From: Xanthocytophaga flava
GTDB lineage: Bacteria > Bacteroidota > Bacteroidia > Cytophagales > 172606-1
DNA: 64,000 nucleotides
Assembly (NCBI RefSeq): GCF_030068545.1
Contig: NZ_JASJOR010000004.1
Coordinates: forward strand, 310,001-374,000
Direction: 5' to 3'
The position numbers were made by a program, and so were the translations under genes. Position 1 is the stretch's first letter. The number at the start of each line of letters is the position of its first letter. Shown one piece after another: positions 37,193 through 46,624 of the stretch. The notes below the pieces were generated by a model. That model was not told where the DNA came from. It did no database searches and was given only the letters and a program-made list of their open reading frames with translations.

Positions 37193-37860
37193 ATCTCTCT
37201 AGAATAAAATATGAGATAAGATAGATCTAATACCATGTAGACAAAATACCTGTATAATATAATCATACAATTTGCCCGATGTTATTATGATTTATTAATG
37301 AATTTGCTCCTGCTCTTTTCCGATGTTTAAAGATTTCAAGTTTAAAAAACTAAATGGAAACAGCTTCTTTATAAGAACAATGTTTTGAGGTTTGATTGAG
37401 GTTTCTAATATATAAAAAAAAATACAGGAATCAAGTAACAATACCAAATCCAGTAACACCAGTAGAATAATATCTCCATAAATAAAAATCTCAAATCAAT
37501 AATTTATAGTATGATATAGAAAATTTAAAAATATACTTTTTATGCTGGTAAATGACAAAAAATAGTATACCAATAAATGTTTGATTATCAAATTACTTTA
37601 CAGAAGGTTATAAAATTATCTTTTTTACCATTAATACCATCTATTTCAATCGAAATTTGCCTTAAAATCAATATATAGAAACAATTCTTATATTTGTCAA
37701 GTCAGAAATGCTTAACAAAAGTGCTAGCGGTTTGTTTAATTTCACATAGTACATTATCTAAAACGTGGAATTAAAGACTCAGCTAAACCAACGCTGTAGA
37801 TGAAAAAGTTTATAAGATAAAAAAGAATATATTTTTTCTACTAGTTAATTTTATGAAAAA
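37193..37860. other. AT-rich intergenic region, no gene seen
   Basis: About 670 bp of very AT-rich sequence upstream of the RsbQ-like gene and downstream of the GH28 gene. I see no reading frame, RNA gene or clear repeat. It must contain the promoter of the signalling operon; no TAnnTTTG box was found on the minus strand near the start. Confidence 0.5.
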
Positions 37861-37893
37861 CGTGTATCTATATTTGTTAGATTATAGATACAC
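37855..37893 (-). terminator. Terminator of the GH28-containing operon
   Basis: An 11-bp perfect stem GTGTATCTATA (37862-37872) / TATAGATACAC (37883-37893); read on the minus strand it is followed by a short T-run (GTTTTTC). Confidence 0.65.
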
Positions 37894-37912
37894 ATTGGAT
37901 ACATCTATAAAT

Positions 37913-39454
37913 TTACTTCTGAATTTTCACTGTTTCTGTCTTACTCAATGGTGATACTACTTTTTTAACAGTAGCATTGTCTGTTTTGTGAAGCAGAATA
38001 GCTGGTGCACTTTTCACTGTGGGAATAGAAATATCTACAAGCTTTAAAGCTTTCACATCATCAAATATCATAGGAGTCCGGAAGTCTTCATCTTTGTAAC
38101 TTATCTTCACATTCTTCATAGTGACACCCTTTGCATGTCGTACATAAAAACCCCAGGCAGGAAGTTCCCCAAACATAGAAAACTCCGGATAATCTGCGAC
38201 TTTTTCAGGAATCTGTGTCAATGCATCTGGACTTACATAGGCAACTTCCTTACTGGCTCCACCTTCATATTTTACTTCTATGTTCTCTAGTACAACATCT
38301 TCTATCGGATAATCTGGTAAACCTACAATGGAAGATGGGTATACATTATGGGGCTCTCTTACAATAGGTCCTTCTTCGCGATACCCTTTATCAGGTTTAC
38401 CTTTGGGTACATCTACTGTTACATTGCCAATGTAAATATGACGTAAACGACTTTGAACAGTATCTTTATTCCGATGTCCAATACGAATAAAAATAGCATT
38501 GCCTGTATTAGTTGCCTTAATGTTTCGAATGTCTATGTTTTCCATAAAGCCACCATCCACTACTTCCAGTGCAATGGCAGAACGATATGTATCATAAATT
38601 ACCAGATCCCGCACGGTAATGTCTTTGAAACCACTCCAGGATGCTGTTCCAAATTTTAAAGCACTGGCACTGGAACGTACTTTACAATTTGCAATGTAAA
38701 TATCCTCACAGATGTTTTTACGATTCCGATCTTCTGACTTGAGACAAATACCATCATCTGCTGCATTGATAAAGCTGTTCGTGATTTTCACATGTCGACA
38801 ATCTACCACATCAATGCCATCATTGTTCAGAAACGTAGTACTTTCTACTCTGATACTATCTATAATCAGGTTTGTACAATTTACATACTTTTGTATCCAG
38901 TCGGTACCATCCCGAAACGTAATGCCTTTTATCTGTACACCATCACAATTCCGCCATTCCAATAGCTTCGGGCGATTCTCTTCAGCTGGACGTATCTGAT
39001 GCCAGGGATTCTCGGTTTGCCATTCATTATCTTCTAGTGTACCAGCTTTCAACATACGATAAATATCTTCAATCAGTTTGTCAGACTGCCCATCAATAGT
39101 TCCTTTGCCTGTAATGGATATATTTTTCTGACCATCAGCAACCAGCAATGCTGAGGCTTTTTTAGGACCATACTCACTACGACGGGATGTTCCCAACAAA
39201 ACAGCATTTTCAGCCAGATACAATCCCACATTGGATTTCATATGTAATACTCCCGTTACGAAACGGCCAGCAGGAATCAATACTCTGCCTCCACCTGCTG
39301 CATTTGCCTCATCAATTGCTTTCTGAATAGCTTGTGTATTATGAGTTTCGCCATCTGGCTTTGCACCATAGGTAGTAATAGTAAAGACTTTCTGTTGACC
39401 AATAACAGAAAAGGTACTTATCAGACAACCAATAAAAAGAATAGCATTTTTCAT
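37913..39454 (-). CDS. Secreted GH28-like beta-helix glycosidase (atypical), copy A
   Basis: 513 residues with a signal peptide (1-20, SVIGQ). The start ITTYGAKPDGETHNTQAIQKAID and the parallel beta-helix repeats mark the GH28/polygalacturonase family. The catalytic acid segments are present: NNDGID (210-215, for the NTDGID motif) and AADDGICLKS (DD at 233-234). The GHG motif expected next is replaced by SSASALKFGT (261-270) and the RIK motif by RSAIALEV. This places it in an atypical subgroup; the family acts on alpha-galacturonosyl or related uronosyl or rhamnosyl linkages, but the substrate is open. Paralogue of the gene at 40534, with the phosphoesterase between them. Last gene of the locus that begins with the LacI regulator. 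Confidence 0.85.
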   Translation of the reverse strand: MKNAILFIGCLISTFSVIGQQKVFTITTYGAKPDGETHNTQAIQKAIDEANAAGGGRVLIPAGRFVTGVLHMKSNVGLYLAENAVLLGTSRRSEYGPKKASALLVADGQKNISITGKGTIDGQSDKLIEDIYRMLKAGTLEDNEWQTENPWHQIRPAEENRPKLLEWRNCDGVQIKGITFRDGTDWIQKYVNCTNLIIDSIRVESTTFLNNDGIDVVDCRHVKITNSFINAADDGICLKSEDRNRKNICEDIYIANCKVRSSASALKFGTASWSGFKDITVRDLVIYDTYRSAIALEVVDGGFMENIDIRNIKATNTGNAIFIRIGHRNKDTVQSRLRHIYIGNVTVDVPKGKPDKGYREEGPIVREPHNVYPSSIVGLPDYPIEDVVLENIEVKYEGGASKEVAYVSPDALTQIPEKVADYPEFSMFGELPAWGFYVRHAKGVTMKNVKISYKDEDFRTPMIFDDVKALKLVDISIPTVKSAPAILLHKTDNATVKKVVSPLSKTETVKIQK

Positions 39455-39505
39455 GAACTTGAAGAGTTAAATACGGAAGCTAAATTTCTTCAGATAGCTT
39501 GATTT

Positions 39506-40453
39506 CTATTTTGTTAATTCTGTAGTATACACAATGTTCCCTTCATGGTTAATGACCTGCACATATAGCTTTTTATCTGTAACAGAGAAGGCCATAAAGC
39601 CATACTCAGACAGCGCCAACTTGCTGATAGGCAGAGTCCCGATTTCTGTCTTTTCGGATGCAGATCCTGATACAAAATAATGAGTCTTGCCTTCTGGCAA
39701 TAAATGTTGCAGATCATGATCATGCCCACACAAGTAGGCATCTACTTTGTATTTATCCAAAACAGACTTTAGAGATGCTCTTACAGCTCGTGTATCATAG
39801 CTTTCTCTACGTTTTTGGGTGGCTGTAAATAAGGGATGGTGTCCTACCACAACCTTCCACTTGATAGTAGGAGAGTTATTGGCTAGCACACCTTCCAGCC
39901 AACGTTTCTGTGCTGTACTATCCTGTCCAATGGTAGCATTGCTGTATTCTCCTTTGTAAAACTGTGGTATCAATGGATTGGTATCAATAAAAGCAATTAA
40001 TACTTGTTTGGTTGTGTCACCATGTATGGAAAAGATCTTGGAATAATAGCGGGCGGGCATCTTCCAGCGACGGCTGATTTTTGAATAGGCAACCTGTGCA
40101 TCTGGATTAGACTTATAATCATGATTACCTAATACAGGATACCAGTCCCATTGTAGCGAAAAATCAGTATAGATATCTTCAAAGGAATATTTCCATAGGG
40201 GATCATGCTCACTAATGACTCCACTGGGATAAAAATTATCTCCTGTTGCTATAATGAAGTCTGTTGAGAGTGTTTTGGCGACTTTTCCCATTTGTGTGGC
40301 AACAGGCTTTTGATGATCCTCTCCATTACGGCCCCAGTCGCCCATAACCAGAAAGTTAAGTGCATCTGGATGTTTGGTTAATTCTTTTTTTTGTGCCTGT
40401 ACAAGTTGAAAGCTCAGGAGGGAGATGAATAAGGCACTAATTACTTTTTTCAT
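39506..40453 (-). CDS. Secreted metallophosphoesterase, tartrate-resistant acid phosphatase-like
   Basis: 315 residues, signal peptide 1-20 (LVQAQ). All metal-binding blocks of the calcineurin-like/purple acid phosphatase type are present: GDWG (38-41), GDNFYPSG (71-78), GNHD (109-112), GHHP (204-207) and GHDHD (243-247). The tyrosine in DNFY corresponds to the iron-binding tyrosine of purple acid phosphatases and the short length fits the mammalian ACP5 type. It would remove phosphate monoesters in the periplasm. Sitting between two GH28-like genes, it suggests the target glycan carries phosphate. Confidence 0.88.
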   Translation of the reverse strand: MKKVISALFISLLSFQLVQAQKKELTKHPDALNFLVMGDWGRNGEDHQKPVATQMGKVAKTLSTDFIIATGDNFYPSGVISEHDPLWKYSFEDIYTDFSLQWDWYPVLGNHDYKSNPDAQVAYSKISRRWKMPARYYSKIFSIHGDTTKQVLIAFIDTNPLIPQFYKGEYSNATIGQDSTAQKRWLEGVLANNSPTIKWKVVVGHHPLFTATQKRRESYDTRAVRASLKSVLDKYKVDAYLCGHDHDLQHLLPEGKTHYFVSGSASEKTEIGTLPISKLALSEYGFMAFSVTDKKLYVQVINHEGNIVYTTELTK

Positions 40454-40533
40454 AAATTGGATGGCTTGTTATATATAAATCAGAAAAAACATAATAATAA
40501 GCCCAGAAGATGGACTACTACAAAAACAGAGAA

Positions 40534-42051
40534 CTATTGAATCTTTAGAGATTCGGGCTCTGAAAAGGAAGATTTAACTTCGGTTAGTACTGGCCTGGTA
40601 ACTTTATTCAAAATCCAAACCGGTTTTGTTGTAGCATTGCCAGACTCTACTCCAGAAAGTTTTAACCCTTTGATATCATCAAAGACACAAGCAGGCCGAA
40701 AATCTTCTTTTACCAATGATAGTTTTACATTTGAAAATTCAATCCCTTCAGCATGTCGCACATAAAAACCCCAGGCAGGAAGTTCTCCAAACATAGAGAA
40801 CTCCGGATAATTAGGTATTTGCTCCGGAACCAGATGAAGTGAATCTGTTGAAACAAACGCTTTGGTTTTAGAGGCTCCTCCTCCATAGACAATCATAATA
40901 TTTTCCAGTCGTACATTTTGAACAAGATGTCCTGGTAATCCGGTAATGGAAGAGGGGATCAGATTATGTGGAGGCACTTTCGGAAGAGGTCCTTCTACAG
41001 GGTAGCCTGCATCAGGTTTGCTGGCAGGAATTTCAGCCCTTACATCCTGAATAAGCACATCCCTTAAAATTCCATATCGATTATCTGTATTCCTATGCCC
41101 CAGACGAAGAAAAATCGCATTGCCTGTGTGAGTAGCCTGAACCTGTTTAATCTTCACCTTTTCAATGATTGCGCCATCTACTGTCTCCAAGGCAATAGCC
41201 GAACGATATGTATCATATACTGTCAGGTTCTCAACTATAATATTTCGAAAAACACCCATTGAACCAGTTCCAATCTTAAATGCATTAGCACTGGAACGAA
41301 TTGTACAATTCTTGACTGTTATATTTTCACATGAACCTGCTTTATCTTCTGATTTTAAACAAATACCATCATCGGCTGAATTAATAAAGCAATTTGTAAT
41401 GCTAACATTCTTTGTATCAACAATGTCAATCCCATCATTATTCCAGTAAGCAACACTTTCTACCCGAATATGGTCAATAGATACATCTTCACAATTCTGG
41501 TAGTTCTGTACCCATCCAGAGGCGTCTTTAAAAGTAATACCTGAAACACGGATATTTTTTGATTTCTCCAACCCAAGTATCATCGGACGATTAGCTTCTG
41601 TAGGGCGCTTGATTCTCCACTCCGGGTCCTGTATCAGATTCTTATTCAGTAATTCGTATAGATTTACCACCAGTTCTCTCCCCTGCCCATCTATGGTTCC
41701 TTTGCCAGTGATTGCCACATTAGTAAGATTATAGCCTGTTAGTAAGGCCAGTTTTCCATCTCCTTTGGTATAATCCAACCAATTAGTACTTCCTAACAAA
41801 ACTGCCCCTTCTTCCAGATAAAGCTCTACATTAGAACGCAGATACAGTCCTCCTGTCAGGAAATACCCAGCAGGAATGATCACCTTCCCTCCTTTTTTAG
41901 AGATATCATCAATAGCTTTCTGAATTGCAGAAGTATTATTGCTCCTACCATCCGGTTTAGCTCCATAGGCAGTAATAGTAATTACTGTCTGCTGACACAT
42001 ACCTATGATACTATGTATAATGAAAATACAAAGCAGAATTGCTTTTCTCAT
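40534..42051 (-). CDS. Secreted GH28-like beta-helix glycosidase (atypical), copy B
   Basis: 505 residues, signal peptide 1-19 (IGMC then QQ). Clear paralogue of copy A: AYGAKPDGRSNNTSAIQKAID, NNDGID (204-209) and ADDGICLKSED (DD 227-228), and the same replacement of GHG by SSANAFKIGT (253-262) and of RIK by RSAIALET. Both copies also share LPAWGFYVRHA near the C-terminus. The shared loss shows that it predates the duplication and is a trait of the subgroup, not decay. Lies about 40 bp after the GH89 gene. Confidence 0.85.
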   Translation of the reverse strand: MRKAILLCIFIIHSIIGMCQQTVITITAYGAKPDGRSNNTSAIQKAIDDISKKGGKVIIPAGYFLTGGLYLRSNVELYLEEGAVLLGSTNWLDYTKGDGKLALLTGYNLTNVAITGKGTIDGQGRELVVNLYELLNKNLIQDPEWRIKRPTEANRPMILGLEKSKNIRVSGITFKDASGWVQNYQNCEDVSIDHIRVESVAYWNNDGIDIVDTKNVSITNCFINSADDGICLKSEDKAGSCENITVKNCTIRSSANAFKIGTGSMGVFRNIIVENLTVYDTYRSAIALETVDGAIIEKVKIKQVQATHTGNAIFLRLGHRNTDNRYGILRDVLIQDVRAEIPASKPDAGYPVEGPLPKVPPHNLIPSSITGLPGHLVQNVRLENIMIVYGGGASKTKAFVSTDSLHLVPEQIPNYPEFSMFGELPAWGFYVRHAEGIEFSNVKLSLVKEDFRPACVFDDIKGLKLSGVESGNATTKPVWILNKVTRPVLTEVKSSFSEPESLKIQ

Positions 42052-42089
42052 GGCTGCTCAATTAAAAATCAACTAAAATCTAACTTATT

Positions 42090-44297
42090 TTAAATCGCAT
42101 AGGCAGCTTGTACCTTCTTCCAATACTTCTTATATAGTTGCCGGGTCACATCCACTGACACACCAACAGGTTTATCAGTAAAGGATTTTTGCTCTGTAAC
42201 CCACTTCCATTCCCATTTTTTAATGTCCTTGTCAAAAGCAGCTAAATCAATATCCTTTCCAGAAACTAGTCCATCATTCACTCGTTGGAAAAACTGTTGC
42301 CATCTGGGTTTATAAAAATCACTTAGCAACCCATTCCACTGACGATTAGAATATTCATGTAATGGACTGTTTTCATCTCCCCATAGAGTTACAAGATCAC
42401 GGGCATTCTGTTCATACAAAGCTTTTTCTTCAGCTGTAGTACCACAACTACGTGCTTCCGCAATCCATTTTCCCAACAGAAAATCTTTTCGTGTTCCCAG
42501 CAACTTATCCATATCATCAATCAACTCTATAAACTCTTTGCTATACTTCTGAAAATCCGCCTGATTCTTTTGTCGATAAGCTTGCACCCATTTCTTCTGT
42601 AGAGGCAGAGCATAGTTAGCCAGTACTTGTCGTGTAACATCCACCAGATCATACTGGAAGCCATCACTGGACTTGCATGTGTTGATTGCCTGAACCAGAT
42701 GTTGCCAGGCAGGTAAAAGTTCAGCAGGAGGATAATTTAGTTTGGTACGCGTCCATACTGTGGTTGAATCAAAGGTAGGTCGTCCTGTTACAATTGATTC
42801 AGCTCCATCCCGAATGGCTTTGCCATTGTAGACAGTTGTTTTCAGAATCTGCCAGGCGGCTAACGTATGTTCATTGGTATTCCCATAACGATTTCGGATG
42901 TAATCAGACAACCATTTATCCAGATCAATAGGTTGATCTCTCCAGGTGTTGGCCATCATCAGTTCATATAAAACAGGATTCTGCTCAATAGCTTCCATAG
43001 TGAGTCCAATTCCTTTCAAATTTCCACTTTTCGGGTCATGCAATGCCTCAGCCGGACCTTTAGCAGCCCCTTCTATCCGTCCAAACAGATTGACATTACC
43101 CCCAAAATTATTTAGCATATTCCAGATCCAGGGTTTGCCATAAAATGCCTCAGTACTTTTCCATACAGGTTCTATTTCTGTGGCCAGATCCAGTACAATC
43201 ATATGGTCATTGGGGACGGCATCCAGTAAAGCTTTGATTTGTGGAGCTTTCCAGAATTTGCGATCACTGTAGAATAACCATCCCTGCATAACCCATATAG
43301 CTTGTGGATCTGCTTGTCTCATCCCTTCATATACACGCGCACTCAGTTTAGACAAAAATTCCGGTTCGTCAGATGGTGGCTCGTTTTCATTGAAGGTATC
43401 TGCCGAATACAAGTGATCCGTACCAAATAAAGCAGTTTGCTTCTGTAGAAACTTCTTGCCAATCTCAGCGAACATAGGATCTTCCGAGTCCAATATATAG
43501 GTATCCGCAAAGCCATTGGTCCAGTTGGTGGCTTTCAGTTTAGCATTAGGAAAGCGATGACGAAAGGCAGCAGGAACATGTCCTGTGAATGCAGGCAGTA
43601 CAGGTTTCATTCCCAATTCACGTTCACGAGCAACAATCTTTTGTTGTAATTCTTTGTGACTTTGCATCCAGCTTACAGGAAGTGGACCACCCCATGCATC
43701 CAGGTTTCCCATCCAGAACCAGGAGAAATACGACGGGCCACTAAAGAATGCCTGTAAATCCTGATCCGTAAATCCCATTTCCCTGTATACTTCATACCAG
43801 GTATATTCTTCTCCGGTAATTGCCAGAGGCATATTGATCCCATGCAATGCCATCCAATCTATTTCTTTTTGCCAACGCTCCCAGTTCCACCAACTCATGC
43901 TGTAGTTGAAGGTACAGTAGTTCAGATAATAGCGGTAATGATAGGATGTGTTCTTGTGAATCTTTTCAGGTACAACAGGCAAAGAAGCAGGTAGTTTTAA
44001 ATTTGTTCCATTCCATGTAATCTGGCAATGGGTATATTCTGTCAGGTAGTAGTATAAAGCAGATCCGATTGCCACTCCAGTACTTCCTCTCAGAATGATT
44101 TTACCATTCTTACTTTCTATTTCAAATACATCATTTCCTTTTTCAGCAGCTAATGACTCCACCTGAAAGTAATGAGATTCTTTGGGTAATATTCTTTTTA
44201 CAAAAGCTTCAGAGGCTTGTACATTGAGCTGAGCCATCACATAGGATGTACAAAACAGATGGATAGCTCCTACTAGTAGAATTCGCTTAAAATACAT
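42090..44297 (-). CDS. Secreted alpha-N-acetylglucosaminidase, GH89 (NAGLU-like)
   Basis: 735 residues from ATG 44297, which opens a signal peptide MYFKRILLVG to VMAQ; the frame is open to 44438 but that extension overlaps the upstream gene and lacks a signal. A small N-terminal domain (about 25-110) is followed by the catalytic barrel: YYLNYCTFNYSMSWWNWERWQKEID, LAITGEEYTWYEVYREMGF, DTFNENEPPS with the acid/base glutamate, WIWNMLNNFGGN, and GLTMEAIEQNPVLYELM with the second catalytic glutamate (Glu446 in human NAGLU). The C-terminal helical domain covers about 480-735. GH89 enzymes remove terminal alpha-linked GlcNAc. It lies 60 bp after the acetyltransferase gene. Confidence 0.94.
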   Translation of the reverse strand: MYFKRILLVGAIHLFCTSYVMAQLNVQASEAFVKRILPKESHYFQVESLAAEKGNDVFEIESKNGKIILRGSTGVAIGSALYYYLTEYTHCQITWNGTNLKLPASLPVVPEKIHKNTSYHYRYYLNYCTFNYSMSWWNWERWQKEIDWMALHGINMPLAITGEEYTWYEVYREMGFTDQDLQAFFSGPSYFSWFWMGNLDAWGGPLPVSWMQSHKELQQKIVARERELGMKPVLPAFTGHVPAAFRHRFPNAKLKATNWTNGFADTYILDSEDPMFAEIGKKFLQKQTALFGTDHLYSADTFNENEPPSDEPEFLSKLSARVYEGMRQADPQAIWVMQGWLFYSDRKFWKAPQIKALLDAVPNDHMIVLDLATEIEPVWKSTEAFYGKPWIWNMLNNFGGNVNLFGRIEGAAKGPAEALHDPKSGNLKGIGLTMEAIEQNPVLYELMMANTWRDQPIDLDKWLSDYIRNRYGNTNEHTLAAWQILKTTVYNGKAIRDGAESIVTGRPTFDSTTVWTRTKLNYPPAELLPAWQHLVQAINTCKSSDGFQYDLVDVTRQVLANYALPLQKKWVQAYRQKNQADFQKYSKEFIELIDDMDKLLGTRKDFLLGKWIAEARSCGTTAEEKALYEQNARDLVTLWGDENSPLHEYSNRQWNGLLSDFYKPRWQQFFQRVNDGLVSGKDIDLAAFDKDIKKWEWKWVTEQKSFTDKPVGVSVDVTRQLYKKYWKKVQAAYAI

Positions 44298-44356
44298 GTA
44301 TACGCAAAAATTTATGTAGAATATTCTTTGTTCAATCTGATACTTAGTGGTTCTTT

Positions 44357-45499
44357 TTATACCTTTAAGAACCACTTTTGCTGATACAAAAAGTATAGGA
44401 ACCCTAGTTGTACAGCGACAATTCCGGCGGCCAGCCATACCGGCTGCCAGGCTGCTTCAGCAAACTTGATCAACCCTCCAAAGAGAAAAACAGTAGTATG
44501 CTCAAAATCAATAACCCCATGTGAGGCCATATATATAGTAATTGAATTCATTCCTATCCATACCAAAGGCATAGACCATTTCTTAAATCCGGCAACATCA
44601 ATAATCAGGTAAAAAGCAGAAAGAAACAATAGGCTCCAGCCACAGGTTAGTAACACAAATGAACTGGTCCACATATTTTTATTAATGGGAAAATCCAAAT
44701 GCCAGATCCAGGCAATAGCAATAAGTAAAAGCCCTACCGGAATCATAAAAAATCCTTTTTTGAGGGGTGTCCATCTAGTAGATGACCAGCGTAGAAATTG
44801 ACCTGTAAAAATGCCCATCAAGGCATTGGCAATAGCAGGAATGGTAGATAGAAGTCCTTCAGGATCGTAAACTTTCCGATGCAGTTTACCCGGCAACAAT
44901 ATACGATCTATATAGGCCTCCATATTTCCTTCGGGGGTAAGAACACCTGCACCAAATTCTGGAACAGGAACAAATTTCATAACAACCCAATACCCAATCA
45001 ATAATCCTGCAAACCACAGCAGTTGTCCTCTGAGATCGCAATAAAGAAAAATAAGTCCGGCAAAAAGGCAAGATAAAGCGATACGTCCTAATACACTGGC
45101 AAATCGGGTGTTATCATATCCTTGCCACTTCAGCAATCCGTTGACAACCATTCCCAAAATGATCAGGATGAGTGTACGCTTTAGAAGATGCCACAAAATC
45201 TTTTGTCTAACCGCTGATTTGTTCTCAGCAGTACTTCCTTCCAGCTGTTTTCCCATGGAATAAGGCATAGAAACCCCAGCTATAAAAATAAAAAGAGGAA
45301 ATATCAGATCATAAAATGTAAATCCATTCCAGTCTGAATGATGTAGTTGGTCGGACATCCAGTCAATCAATGAATTGTCAGATGCAGCAGCCCAGGAATG
45401 AATTAATCCTTCACCACTGATAATCCAGAACATATCAAATCCTCTGAGAGCATCCAGAGACTGTAATCGTTTTAGGTGGGTTTTCTGATTTGTATGCAT
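44357..45499 (-). CDS. HGSNAT/NagX-like transmembrane N-acetyltransferase (DUF5009 type)
   Basis: 380 residues with about 10-11 membrane helices. The N-terminus RLQSLDALRGFDMFWII and the segment HHSDWNGFTFYDLIFPLFIFIAGVS match heparan-alpha-glucosaminide N-acetyltransferase, in which a histidine of the HASWNG segment is the active-site residue (here in HSDWNG, about residue 51-56). The human enzyme uses cytosolic acetyl-CoA to acetylate terminal alpha-glucosamine on the other side of the lysosomal membrane, making it a substrate for NAGLU. The same pairing is reproduced here with the GH89 gene directly downstream. The inner membrane is the expected location. Confidence 0.88.
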   Translation of the reverse strand: MHTNQKTHLKRLQSLDALRGFDMFWIISGEGLIHSWAAASDNSLIDWMSDQLHHSDWNGFTFYDLIFPLFIFIAGVSMPYSMGKQLEGSTAENKSAVRQKILWHLLKRTLILIILGMVVNGLLKWQGYDNTRFASVLGRIALSCLFAGLIFLYCDLRGQLLWFAGLLIGYWVVMKFVPVPEFGAGVLTPEGNMEAYIDRILLPGKLHRKVYDPEGLLSTIPAIANALMGIFTGQFLRWSSTRWTPLKKGFFMIPVGLLLIAIAWIWHLDFPINKNMWTSSFVLLTCGWSLLFLSAFYLIIDVAGFKKWSMPLVWIGMNSITIYMASHGVIDFEHTTVFLFGGLIKFAEAAWQPVWLAAGIVAVQLGFLYFLYQQKWFLKV

Positions 45500-45588
45500 G
45501 TTGGCAGGTGGATCGCCTATCTATAAAAAACTCTCTGACAAATAAGAACTTCTGCCAGAGAGTTGTACCAGGTTGCTTTAATTAACTT

Positions 45589-46467
45589 TTAGAATTTCAA
45601 TGTAGATGGCAAGTACTTAGCTACCAAATCTTCATAGTAAGGTCTGAGTGCTTTGGCATCAGGAGGTACAGGAACTTTTGAGTACAGATCGTAGGGATTG
45701 AATTTATTTACCCATTCAAACATTTTATGGTCATGTTCTGTCATCAGATGTGAATAGGCATTTTCCCGATGTTGTGAGTAGAATGAGTGATACCGAATCA
45801 TATACAAGGCAGGCTCTGGCAAATAGTCCTTCATCATCTGATACAGGTATTCATCGTGCCCCCATGACATACGTACATTATCTAATCCACAGTTAGGTTC
45901 ATAAATGCCATATTTTGTATTATAGCGTTCATCGGTAGAATCGGGATTTGCAGCAAAAAATTCAGGATAAACGATCTTATCCGAATGTTGACATCCAACA
46001 GGGAAGGTATCTCCTACTACTGCCCACTGAGGCTCTCCAAACAGACACAACACTTTACCCATATCATGCATAAATCCAGTCAATACAAACCAGTCTGGAT
46101 GGCCATCAGCCCGGATGGCTTCTGAAGTTTGGAGTAAGTGTTGTAACTGATCCAGGCTTGTATCCGGGTCAGAGTCATCTACCAGTGTATTCAGAAAATC
46201 TACCGCTTCCCATAATGACATTTCCCGTTTATCAAATTTCAGAAAATCTGCTCTCTTCTCCTTTACAAAATCATAGGTTTGATAAGTATGATTAAGTCGG
46301 TAAAACTCACGCACCGTATCTACCCGCTCAGAATCAACATAATTGCGATACTCTTCTTTAGTCTTTACAGACTCTTCCGGATCAGGATAACGCTTTAACA
46401 AGTCGTCTTCCCAATCTTCCATACTGGATAATGGAGATACTTCTTTTTCTGTGAATTTCTGGTTCAT
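45589..46467 (-). CDS. Myo-inositol oxygenase (MIOX)
   Basis: 292 residues, cytoplasmic (no signal). Di-iron enzyme that uses O2 to cleave the ring of myo-inositol, giving D-glucuronate. All six iron ligands of the animal enzyme have counterparts: His110 (in LQHLLQTSEA), His134 and Asp135 (FMHDMGK), His204 (SWGHDEY), His227 (RYHSFY) and Asp260 (NPYDLYSK). The signature LFGEPQWAVVGDTFPVGC (about 142-159) is also intact. Most MIOX are eukaryotic; bacterial ones are less common. Encoded between the SusD gene and the acetyltransferase, which suggests that inositol is an end product of the glycan degraded here. Confidence 0.95.
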   Translation of the reverse strand: MNQKFTEKEVSPLSSMEDWEDDLLKRYPDPEESVKTKEEYRNYVDSERVDTVREFYRLNHTYQTYDFVKEKRADFLKFDKREMSLWEAVDFLNTLVDDSDPDTSLDQLQHLLQTSEAIRADGHPDWFVLTGFMHDMGKVLCLFGEPQWAVVGDTFPVGCQHSDKIVYPEFFAANPDSTDERYNTKYGIYEPNCGLDNVRMSWGHDEYLYQMMKDYLPEPALYMIRYHSFYSQHRENAYSHLMTEHDHKMFEWVNKFNPYDLYSKVPVPPDAKALRPYYEDLVAKYLPSTLKF

Positions 46468-46624
46468 AGGGTTATAATAATTGAGCGTTAAGGGATTTGT
46501 ACAAACTCTTAAGAGGATTTAGAGGTTAATTACTCAGAAACCAAATAATCAACCCAATATCAGCTTTATAAGCACTTCTGACAAACATTTTTACTGTTTT
46601 ATCAGAAAGTGCTATTTATATATA

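Noticed and set aside
37913..42051. Ordinary pectin utilisation locus based on the two GH28 genes
   Set aside because: No pectate lyase, pectin methylesterase or rhamnosidase is present and both GH28 proteins lack the normal GHG motif; pectin is still not excluded.
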